From the NCBI GenBank assembly GCA_021798135.1, contig JAJZYI010000234.1, forward strand, positions 1 to 5,424: a stretch of DNA of 5,424 nt, given 5' to 3'. Of the stretch, positions 1 through 5,424 are shown one piece after another; within the stretch, counting starts at the first letter, position 1; each line of letters begins with the position of its first letter. This DNA is from Actinomycetes bacterium. GTDB taxonomy: Bacteria; Actinomycetota; Acidimicrobiia; Acidimicrobiales; UBA8190. A model generated the notes under the pieces. That model searched no databases. It was not told the origin of the DNA and saw nothing but the letters and a program-made list of their open reading frames with translations. The position numbers were made by a program, and so were the translations under genes.

Positions 1-133
1 TCCCGCCCTACGATCCTCGGCCCTGCTGACAGGCGGTGCCCGGCCCGGCCGGCTGGTGACGCCGGGATCGGCTGGCGGGTTGCGGGCGGGCCGGGCGGCG
101 GGTGGCGCCCGACCCGGCCGGCGGTTCCCCCGC
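1..133. other. 3' flank of the suf operon, no gene seen
   Basis: This is non-coding sequence between the sufU stop and the window edge. Both strands are open in places, but no frame has a recognisable protein or a convincing start signal. It holds GC-rich inverted repeats: a perfect CCGGCC-C-GGCCGG at 40-52, and the nested hairpin at 90-118 listed separately. A TACGAT sequence at 9-14 on the plus strand fits the TAnnnT -10 form seen elsewhere in the window, but no start codon follows at a leaderless distance, so it is not called as a promoter. Confidence 0.5.
90..118 (-). terminator. candidate hairpin terminator after sufU
   Basis: GCCGGG at 90-95 is the exact reverse complement of CCCGGC at 113-118. 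A competing pairing, CGGGCG at 92-97 with CGCCCG at 106-111, lies inside it. The structure lies 16-44 bases beyond the sufU stop on the minus strand. No T-rich tract follows in that direction, so it is not a classical intrinsic terminator. U-less hairpins are proposed as terminators in high-GC actinobacteria, but inverted repeats also arise easily by chance in sequence this GC-rich. Confidence 0.25.
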
Positions 134-652
134 TCAGGCGTCGACCTGGTCGAGCCCCTGCGCCAGGGTGTTCCACGACAGGGTGGCGCACTTGATCCGG
201 ACGGGGAACTTCACGACGCCCTGCAGGGCGGCGAGCTCGCCGAGCGAGGCCGGGTCGACGGCCGTGGCGGCGTCGGGTCCCGGGTCGGGCGTGCCGGTGC
301 CCTCGCCGGCACCCCCGGGGTCGTCGCCGTCGCCACCGAGGGCGGCCTCGTGGATGGACATCATCGCCTTGAACGTCCGGATGAGGTCGCGCACCTCGGC
401 GACGGGCTTGCCCTTGACCGCGGCCGACATGAGCGACGCCGAGGACTGGCTGATGGAGCAGCCCTGCCCGCCGATGCGGACGTCGGTGACGACGTCGTCG
501 TCGACCTGCAGGTAGACGACGATCTCATCGCCGCACAGCGGGTTGAACCCCTCGACCCGCCGGGCGGGCGGCGAGGGCAGCTCGCCGCGGTTGCGGGGGC
601 TGCGGTAGTGGTCGAGGATGATCTCGCGGTAGAGGTCTTCGAGCCCGGTCAT
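134..652 (-). CDS. sufU: SufU, Fe-S cluster assembly sulfur acceptor
   Basis: This 172-residue cytosolic protein belongs to the IscU/SufU/NifU-N family. SufU is a zinc protein that accepts persulfide sulfur from SufS and passes it towards the SufBCD scaffold. The N terminus (LYREIILDHYRSPRNRG) is typical of the family. The expected ligands are present: C40 and D42 in NPLCGDE, C65 in GGQGCSISQS, and C155 in RIKCATLSW; R152 also matches Bacillus SufU. Family members are usually about 145-155 residues. The extra length is a Gly/Pro/Asp/Ala-rich stretch at about 105-132, between the helical segment ending MMSIHEAA and the LGELAALQGV segment. The insertion adds no cysteine. The ATG start is supported by AGGA five bases upstream and by alignment with the family N terminus. 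The gene is third in the operon, 114 bases after sufS, with no promoter-like sequence in the gap. IscU is the alternative, but pairing with sufS and the SufU-like C-terminal motif favour SufU. Confidence 0.95.
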   Translation of the reverse strand: MTGLEDLYREIILDHYRSPRNRGELPSPPARRVEGFNPLCGDEIVVYLQVDDDVVTDVRIGGQGCSISQSSASLMSAAVKGKPVAEVRDLIRTFKAMMSIHEAALGGDGDDPGGAGEGTGTPDPGPDAATAVDPASLGELAALQGVVKFPVRIKCATLSWNTLAQGLDQVDA

Positions 653-766
653 GTCCGTCCTGACGGTTGTCGTCGTTGGGTCCGGCGCCGTGCCCCGGCC
701 GGGGCGGGCGGGGTGCCCGCGTCGGGGAGGAGCGCCGTGGTGCCCGGCGGCGGGCCGGGCCGTGTC
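653..766 (-). other. sufS-sufU gap with GC hairpins
   Basis: These 114 bases separate the sufS stop from the sufU start. They contain a perfect 14-base palindrome at 692-705 (GCCCCGG and its complement). Next to it is a hairpin with six-base arms, GCGGGC at 704-709 and GCCCGC at 715-720, around a five-base loop. The two share bases 704-705, so they may compete. There is no TA dinucleotide in the stretch, so no TAnnnT -10 box can exist here and sufU should be co-transcribed with sufC-sufS. The hairpins could pause transcription, attenuate it or mark RNA processing; that is inference. Confidence 0.5.
658..661 (-). promoter_or_regulatory. ribosome binding site of sufU
   Basis: AGGA on the minus strand is separated from the sufU ATG by five bases (CGGAC). 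It supports this start and indicates that sufU is translated from an internal site on a longer operon message rather than as a leaderless transcript. Confidence 0.6.
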
Positions 767-2091
767 CTACCCGAACAGGGTACCGGCGTCCGCCAGCGCG
801 TCGGCCAGGGCGTCGACGTCGGCCTCGTCGTTGTACACGTAGAGCGACGCCCGGGCCGTGGCGGTGACACCGAGGCGCCGCATCAGCGGCTTGGCGCAGT
901 GGTGCCCGGCCCGCACGCACACCCCGGCCTGGTCGAGCACTTGCGCCAGGTCGTGGGGGTGGACGTCGCGGTAGGCGAGCGAGAGCACGCCCCCGCGGTC
1001 CTCGGCGGCGGCCGGGCCGTGGACGACGAGGTCCTTGCCGAAGCGGTCGCTCAGGGAACCGAGCGCGTAGGAGGTCAGGTCGCGCTCGTGGGCGGCCACG
1101 GCGTCCATGCCCAGGCGCTGCAGGTACTCGACGGCGGCGGCCAGGCCGACCGCCTCGGCGATCGGCGGGGTGCCCGCCTCGAACTTCCACGGCAGCTCGT
1201 TGGCGACGAAGCCGTCGGTGCGGACGTCGCGGATCATGCCGCCACCACCGAGGAAGGGGGGCATCTCCTCGAGCAGGTCCCGCCGGCCCCAGAGGACGCC
1301 GACGCCGGTGGGGCCGAGCATCTTGTGGCCGCTGAAGGCGAGGAAATCCACGCCCAGCGCGGCGACGTCGACGGCACGGTGGGGGACGAGCTGGGCTCCG
1401 TCGGCCAGCACGAGCGCGCCCGCCGCGTGCGCGGCGCGAGCGATGTGACCGAGCGGTGGCATGGTGCCGAGGACGTTCGACATGGCGCTCACCGCCACCA
1501 GCCGGGCACCGTCGAGCAACCGGTCCAGGGCCGACAGGTCGAGCCGCATGTCGGAGCCGACCGGGACCCAGCGGAGGTCGAGCCCGAGCTCGTCCGCCAG
1601 CATCAGCCACGGCACGGCGTTGGCGTGGTGCTCCATCTCGGTGAGCACCACCGCGTCGCCTCGTCGCAGGGACCGGCGTCCCCAGGTGGCGGCGACCAGG
1701 TTGATCGACTCGGTGGCGTTCTTGGTGAACACGACCTCGTGGGCGGGGTCCGGCGCGCCGATGAAGCGGCCCACCGTGCGCCGGGCCTGCTCGTAGAGCT
1801 CGTCGGCCTCCTCGGCCAGCGTGTACACGCCCCGGTGGACGTTGGCGTGCGACTGCTGGTAGTAGCGGTCCATGGCGGCGAGCACGGGCGTCGGGTGCTG
1901 CGACGACGCGGCCGAGTCGAGGTAGACGAGGCGCCGGCCGTGGACCCGGCGTGCCAGCACCGGGAAGTCGCGCTTGAGCTCGGCGACGTCGAGCGGGCTC
2001 CGGCCGGCGGCCGCCGGCGCGACCGCTGCCGCCCGGGGCCCCGCGACGCCGCCGGCGGGCGGCGCCGCGGCGCCGGGGTCGCCGGCCGGGA

Positions 2092-2104
<13 letters not shown>
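767..2104 (-). CDS. sufS: SufS, group II cysteine desulfurase
   Basis: This PLP-dependent cytosolic enzyme converts L-cysteine to alanine and leaves a persulfide on its active-site cysteine, which is handed to SufU. Counting from the GTG at 2104 gives 445 residues. The aminotransferase class V fold starts at about residue 37 (LDVAELKRDFPVL, then LVYLDSAASSQ). Key residues are visible: H160 in EMEHHANAVPW over the cofactor ring, D235 and Q238 in LADGAQ, the Schiff-base lysine K261 in SGHKMLGPTG, and the catalytic C403 in RAGHHCAKPLM. The last motif is typical of group II (SufS/CsdA) enzymes. Family proteins are usually about 405-420 residues; the excess is an Ala/Pro/Gly-rich N-terminal tail of about 36 residues. 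No ATG or GTG lies between this tail and the conserved core, so the tail appears real. Two GTG starts are possible: 2104, with GAGGGG eight bases upstream, and 2095, which overlaps the sufC stop as GTGA. I chose 2104 for its ribosome site; either start implies coupling to sufC. Confidence 0.95.
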
Positions 2105-2835
<731 letters not shown>

Positions 2836-2841
2836 GGCGCC

Positions 2842-2847
2842 AGTGTA
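2842..2847 (-). promoter_or_regulatory. -10 box of a leaderless sufCSU promoter
   Basis: TACACT on the minus strand fits the TAnnnT -10 element of housekeeping sigma factors in actinobacteria. Exactly six bases (GGCGCC) separate it from the sufC GTG, so transcription would begin at the G of the start codon. That predicts a leaderless message and fits the lack of a good Shine-Dalgarno sequence. No clear TTGACA-like -35 is present; the region at 17-base spacing reads TAGTGC and overlaps the neighbouring palindrome. Confidence 0.55.
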
Positions 2848-2865
2848 GCGCCCGGTCCCCATTTG

Positions 2866-2881
2866 CACTACGGCGATAGTG
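2866..2881. promoter_or_regulatory. CACTA-N6-TAGTG palindrome, candidate suf operator
   Basis: CACTA at 2866-2870 and TAGTG at 2877-2881 are perfect five-base inverted arms around a six-base spacer. Relative to the predicted sufC transcription start (2835) the site spans -46 to -31, overlapping the -35 region, where a repressor would block polymerase. The arms contain A and T in an otherwise GC-saturated region, and the paired motif is not seen elsewhere in the window. The size and spacing resemble operators of dimeric Fe-S-sensing regulators: cyanobacterial SufR sites have the form CAAC-N6-GTTG. Which regulator binds here is unknown, as none is encoded in the window. Confidence 0.45.
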
Positions 2882-2941
2882 GGAATCCCGCCCGCGGAGC
2901 CCGGTCGCCGGGGTCCGGGCCGGCGGTCGGCGAGGGTCGGG

Positions 2942-2947
2942 TAGCGT
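2942..2947 (+). promoter_or_regulatory. -10 box for the debranching-enzyme gene
   Basis: TAGCGT fits TAnnnT and lies eight bases before a GTG at 2956 and 34 bases before the GTG of the debranching-enzyme gene. The expected transcription start is around 2954-2956. No recognisable -35 element is seen. The box is back-to-back with the sufC promoter, about 95 bases away. Confidence 0.4.
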
Positions 2948-2955
2948 CGATCGGC

Positions 2956-2985
2956 GTGCTCGTGACCCCGGGGGCTGCCCCGTGA
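2956..2985 (+). CDS. nine-codon upstream ORF (possible leader peptide)
   Basis: GTG at 2956 opens a nine-residue ORF, MLVTPGAAP if GTG is read as Met. Its TGA stop at 2983-2985 overlaps the GTG start of the debranching-enzyme gene as GTGA. It starts eight bases after the TAGCGT -10 box, so it would be at or very near the 5' end of the transcript and could be read without a leader. A second in-frame GTG at 2962 would give a seven-residue version. The likely role, if any, is to bring ribosomes to the next start by coupling, since that gene has only a weak GGGGG sequence seven bases before its GTG. The peptide has no run of one amino acid that would suggest attenuation. This is inferred from layout and may be chance. 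Confidence 0.35.
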   Translation: MLVTPGAAP

Positions 2986-5132
2986 CCGAACCGTGGACCT
3001 TCTCCGGGCAGCCGGCTCCCCTGGGGACCGCACACAGTGGTGGCGTGGTCACCTTGGTCGACGAATCGACGTTCGCCATCAGCGGCCGCATCGGCGACAT
3101 CGTCCCGGGCGGCGCGCACGGCCTGTTCGTGCGGGACACCAGGGTGCTGTCGCGCCTGGAGCTGGTGGTCAACGGGCAGCGGCCGGAGCCGCTGGAGGTG
3201 GTGAGCGAGGACCCCTTCTCGGCGACGTTCGTCTCGCGCCTGGCGCCCGCCGCCGGCCGCGCCGACTCGACGCTCATGGTGTTCCGCTCGCGCTACGTCG
3301 GCCGCGGCATGCGCGAGGACGTCGTCGTGCGCAACTTCGGCGACGAGCCCACCTTCTGCCGGCTCGAGCTCTTCGTCGACGCCGACTTCGCCGACCTGTT
3401 CGCCGTGAAGGAGGGGCGAGGCGCCGAGGTCGGCGGGCAGCGCACCGTGGAGCGGGGGGAGGACCGGCTCACCCTCGGCTACCGCCGCGGCTCCGCCGCC
3501 CGAGGCTGCCGGCTGCAGTTCTTCCCGCCGCCCTCCGCGGTGGCCGACGACCTGGTGACCCTGGAGGCGATCATCCCGGCTCGCGGCTCGTGGTCGGCGT
3601 GCACCAGCGTCCATCCGATCATGGAGGGCGTCGTGGTCGAGCCGCGGCACCGCTGCGGCCAGCCCGTGGAGCGCGCCGCGCCGAGCGAGCGCCTGGCCCG
3701 CTGGCGCCGCCGGGTGCCGCAGGTCGAGGTCGAGCACCCGGGCTGGCGCCAGGTCGTCGACCGCAGCGCCGAGGACCTGGGAGCGCTGCGCATCTTCGAC
3801 CCGGACTTCCCCGACCGGGCGGTCGTGGCCGCCGGCGCCCCGTGGTTCATGACCGTCTTCGGGCGCGACTCGCTCATCACGTCCTGGATGGCGCTGCTCG
3901 TCGACCCCGACCTCGCCCTCGGGGTCGTGCAGACACTGGCGCGCTTCCAGGGAGCCGACGTCGACCCGCGCAGCGAGGAGGAGCCCGGGCGCATCCTGCA
4001 CGAGATGCGCTTCGGCGAGGCGCCGTCGCTGTCGCTCGGCGGCGGCAGCATCTACTACGGCACCGCCGACGCCACGCCGCTGTTCGTGATGGTGCTGGGC
4101 GAGCTGCGCCGCTGGGGCCTGGCACGCGAGGCCGTGGAGGAGCTGCTGCCCAACGCCGAGCGGGCGCTGCGCTGGATCGAGGAGTTCGGCGACCGCGACG
4201 GCGACGGCTACGTGGAGTACCTGCGCGCCACCGACCGGGGCCTGGCGAACCAGGGCTGGAAGGACTCGTGGGACGGCGTGCGCTACGCGGACGGCCGGGT
4301 CGCACGTGCCCCCATCGCCCTCTGCGAGGTCCAGGCCTACGTGTACGGCGCCTACCTGGCCTGGGCCCACTTCGCCCAGGAGCGCGGCGACGACGCCACG
4401 GCCACGCGCTACCGGGAGCGGGCACGCCAGCTCAAGATCCGCTTCAACCACGACTTCTGGCTGCCCGATCGGGGCTGGTTCGCCATGGGGCTCGACGCCG
4501 ACAAGCAGCCCGTCGACGCGCTGGCGTCCAACATGGGCCACTGCCTGTGGACCGGCATCGTCGACGAGGACAAGGCCGGACTGGTGGCCGACCACCTGCT
4601 GTCGCCGGCGATGTTCAGTGGCTGGGGCGTGCGCACGCTGGCCACGTCCATGCACGGCTACAACCCGCTCAGCTACCACTGCGGGTCGGTGTGGCCCCAC
4701 GACACGGCGCTGATCGCCGCCGGCCTGGCCCGCTACGGGTTCATGGAGCATGCGCTGCGCCTGGTGTCGGGCCTGTTCGAAGCCGGGGCGGCGCAGGGAG
4801 GGCGCCTGCCCGAGCTGTTCAGCGGTCTTGGCCGCGAGGAGCTGCCCACCCCGGTGAGCTATCCCACGTCGTGCTCGCCCCAGGCGTGGGCCGCGGCCGC
4901 GCCGCTGCTGTGCCTCCGGACCATCCTGCGCTTCGACCCGTGGGTCCCCCACGGCAAGGCCTGGGTGGCGCCCGAGCTGCCGCCCGGCGTCGAGCGCCTG
5001 GCCGTCCGGGGGATCCCGGTGGCCGGGACGCGCGTGGACGTGGAGGTGGAGGGCGGCGACGTGGCGGTGTCGGGCATGCCGCCGGGCATCGAGATCGTGC
5101 GCGAGCCCCGGCGCCCCGGGCCGGCCGCCTGA
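2982..5132 (+). CDS. Glycogen debranching / amylo-alpha-1,6-glucosidase-like protein
   Basis: This 716-residue protein is probably a cytosolic glycosidase acting on glycogen or another alpha-glucan, for example on alpha-1,6 branch stubs. Residues about 20-220 form the debranching-enzyme N-terminal beta-rich domain (FAISGRIGDI, then GLFVRDTRVLSRLELVVNG). Residues about 250-650 form the C-terminal (alpha/alpha)6-barrel domain. Barrel signatures include APWFMTVFGRDSLIT (286-300), NQGWKDSWDGV (423-433), ALASNMGHCLWTGI (513-526), GWGVRTLA (547-554), SYHCGSVWPHDTALIA (564-579) and LPELFSGL (609-616). D428 and E611 are candidate catalytic acids by analogy with related barrels; I could not verify this. 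A DRDGDGYVEY segment (404-413) resembles a calcium loop but lacks the final Glu of an EF-hand. No signal peptide or membrane segment is seen. The GTG start is the first in frame after the -10 box and leaves about 16 residues before the domain. The substrate is not determined: no other glycogen genes are present, and some relatives act on trehalose-like or other glucosides. Confidence 0.85.
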   Translation: MTEPWTFSGQPAPLGTAHSGGVVTLVDESTFAISGRIGDIVPGGAHGLFVRDTRVLSRLELVVNGQRPEPLEVVSEDPFSATFVSRLAPAAGRADSTLMVFRSRYVGRGMREDVVVRNFGDEPTFCRLELFVDADFADLFAVKEGRGAEVGGQRTVERGEDRLTLGYRRGSAARGCRLQFFPPPSAVADDLVTLEAIIPARGSWSACTSVHPIMEGVVVEPRHRCGQPVERAAPSERLARWRRRVPQVEVEHPGWRQVVDRSAEDLGALRIFDPDFPDRAVVAAGAPWFMTVFGRDSLITSWMALLVDPDLALGVVQTLARFQGADVDPRSEEEPGRILHEMRFGEAPSLSLGGGSIYYGTADATPLFVMVLGELRRWGLAREAVEELLPNAERALRWIEEFGDRDGDGYVEYLRATDRGLANQGWKDSWDGVRYADGRVARAPIALCEVQAYVYGAYLAWAHFAQERGDDATATRYRERARQLKIRFNHDFWLPDRGWFAMGLDADKQPVDALASNMGHCLWTGIVDEDKAGLVADHLLSPAMFSGWGVRTLATSMHGYNPLSYHCGSVWPHDTALIAAGLARYGFMEHALRLVSGLFEAGAAQGGRLPELFSGLGREELPTPVSYPTSCSPQAWAAAAPLLCLRTILRFDPWVPHGKAWVAPELPPGVERLAVRGIPVAGTRVDVEVEGGDVAVSGMPPGIEIVREPRRPGPAA

Positions 5133-5157
5133 CGGCACCAGGGGCGGCGGGGTGCCG
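5133..5157 (+). terminator. candidate terminator hairpin after the debranching gene
   Basis: CGGCACC at 5133-5139 pairs perfectly with GGTGCCG at 5151-5157 around an 11-base G-rich loop, beginning on the base after the TGA stop. There is no T-tract, so it would be an atypical terminator. It lies between the gene and the next promoter-like box, where a terminator would be expected. Confidence 0.4.
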
Positions 5158-5184
5158 GCGCCCACGACGACCGCCGACGGCCGG

Positions 5185-5190
5185 TATCGT
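5185..5190 (+). promoter_or_regulatory. -10 box of a leaderless promoter for the small ORF
   Basis: TATCGT fits TAnnnT and is the third such box in this window to sit just upstream of a GTG. Seven bases (CGACGAG) separate it from the GTG at 5198, so transcription would begin at or one base before the start codon. No -35 element is apparent. Confidence 0.45.
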
Positions 5191-5197
5191 CGACGAG

Positions 5198-5320
5198 GTG
5201 AGCCCTTCGAAGACGACCAAGTCCGTCGCCGCCGCGGCTGCCGCCGTCGGCACCATCGTGAGCATCTGGTGGTTCGCCCTGAAGCCGCGGTGGCGGAAGA
5301 AGCACGCCGGCACGGAGTAG
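5198..5320 (+). CDS. Small single-pass membrane protein, unknown function
   Basis: This 40-residue ORF starts with GTG and ends with TAG. I do not recognise a family. A short polar head (SPSKTTK) is followed by an Ala-rich hydrophobic segment at about 9-28 (SVAAAAAAVGTIVSIWWFAL) that could span the membrane once. A basic tail (KPRWRKKHAGTE) follows. Aromatic Trp residues lie near the tail end of the segment, and the positive charges predict the C terminus faces the cytoplasm. A TAnnnT box seven bases upstream suggests leaderless expression. The ORF lies 65 bases after the debranching-enzyme stop, with a hairpin between, so it is probably a separate unit. Chance is possible for so short an ORF, but the promoter spacing, the amphipathic layout and the abrupt charge change favour a real gene. 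Confidence 0.6.
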   Translation: MSPSKTTKSVAAAAAAVGTIVSIWWFALKPRWRKKHAGTE

Positions 5321-5325
5321 GGCAG

Positions 5326-5424
5326 GGGCACTGCGGCCCGGCCGCCAGGTGGGCACTGCGGCCCGGCCGCCAGGTGGGCACTGCGGCCCGGCCGCCAGGT
5401 GGGCACTGCGGCCCGGCCGCCAGG
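5326..5424. repeat. 25-base tandem repeat array, almost four copies
   Basis: Three full identical 25-base units (5326-5350, 5351-5375, 5376-5400) are followed by a fourth of 24 bases cut by the window edge. Each begins GGGCACTGCGG and ends GGCCGCCAGGT. There are no spacers, so this is a minisatellite, not CRISPR. Each unit holds a perfect inverted repeat, GCGGCC-C-GGCCGC, so each could form a hairpin. The array begins five bases after the small ORF's stop, so its first hairpin could also end that transcript. The copies show no base differences, suggesting recent or actively maintained expansion; the array probably continues past the window. Neither strand contains a stop within the unit, but no protein is supported. 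Confidence 0.95.

Noticed and set aside
2836..3033. N-terminal extension of SufC to a start near 3033, or to the ATG at 2862
   Set aside because: The extension has no similarity to the family and would run back through the divergent promoter region. The GTG at 2835 gives the normal SufC N terminus and length and sits right after a -10 box.
4191..4220. EF-hand calcium-binding site in the debranching-enzyme protein (DRDGDGYVEY)
   Set aside because: The loop begins like an EF-hand, but position 12 is Arg instead of Glu and no flanking helix pair is evident. Similar Asp/Gly loops are, as I recall, common in this glycosidase family.
2993..5197. A long plus-strand frame overlapping the debranching-enzyme gene and running into the small ORF
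   Set aside because: The upstream part is an Arg/Ala-rich shadow of the enzyme in another frame. Only the last 40 codons, from the GTG at 5198, have a promoter-like signal and sensible protein features.
2868..5381. An 837-codon minus-strand open frame opposite the debranching-enzyme gene
   Set aside because: It is antisense to a clear enzyme gene, has a low-complexity His/Arg/Ala-rich translation, and its start falls in the tandem repeats. It is a GC-driven shadow frame.
5326..5424. CRISPR array
   Set aside because: The units are directly adjacent with no spacers, and no cas gene is present. It is a tandem repeat.

Overview
The window is very GC-rich and uses mostly G or C at third codon positions. 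GTG is the likely start for four of the five larger genes or ORFs, and candidate -10 boxes of the form TAnnnT sit 6-8 bases from GTG codons. This points to a high-GC actinobacterium. A deep-branching class such as Acidimicrobiia is possible, but I cannot fix the taxonomy from sequence alone.

The left half (134-2835, minus strand) is a compact iron-sulfur cluster assembly operon read right to left: sufC (ABC ATPase of the SufBCD scaffold), sufS (group II cysteine desulfurase) and sufU (zinc-containing sulfur acceptor or scaffold). SufS takes sulfur from cysteine, SufU receives it as a persulfide, and SufC drives cluster building on SufB/SufD. sufC and sufS overlap, while sufS and sufU are separated by 114 bases that contain hairpins but no -10-like sequence. 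sufB, sufD and a suf regulator, usually upstream of sufC in actinobacteria, are absent here: the gene next to sufC is divergent and unrelated. Positions 1-133 are the operon's 3' flank and hold GC-rich hairpins.

The 146-base divergent region 2836-2981 is the most informative regulatory stretch. On the sufC side, a TACACT box ends six bases before the sufC GTG, which predicts a leaderless transcript. A perfect CACTA-N6-TAGTG inverted repeat sits at about -46 to -31 from that predicted start, a plausible operator. On the other side, a TAGCGT box precedes a nine-codon ORF whose stop overlaps the next GTG start as GTGA.

The right half (2982-5132, plus strand) encodes a 716-residue glycogen-debranching/amylo-alpha-1,6-glucosidase-like protein with an N-terminal beta-sandwich-type domain and a C-terminal alpha/alpha-barrel glycosidase domain. 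A stem-loop follows its stop. Next come a third TAnnnT box and a 40-codon ORF for a small single-pass membrane protein (5198-5320). The window ends inside a perfect 25-base tandem repeat with almost four copies (5326-5424).

The genes themselves belong to known families. The less ordinary content is the split suf layout with its operator-like palindrome, the tiny overlapping upstream ORF, the small membrane protein, the low-complexity additions in SufS and SufU, and the terminal repeat array.
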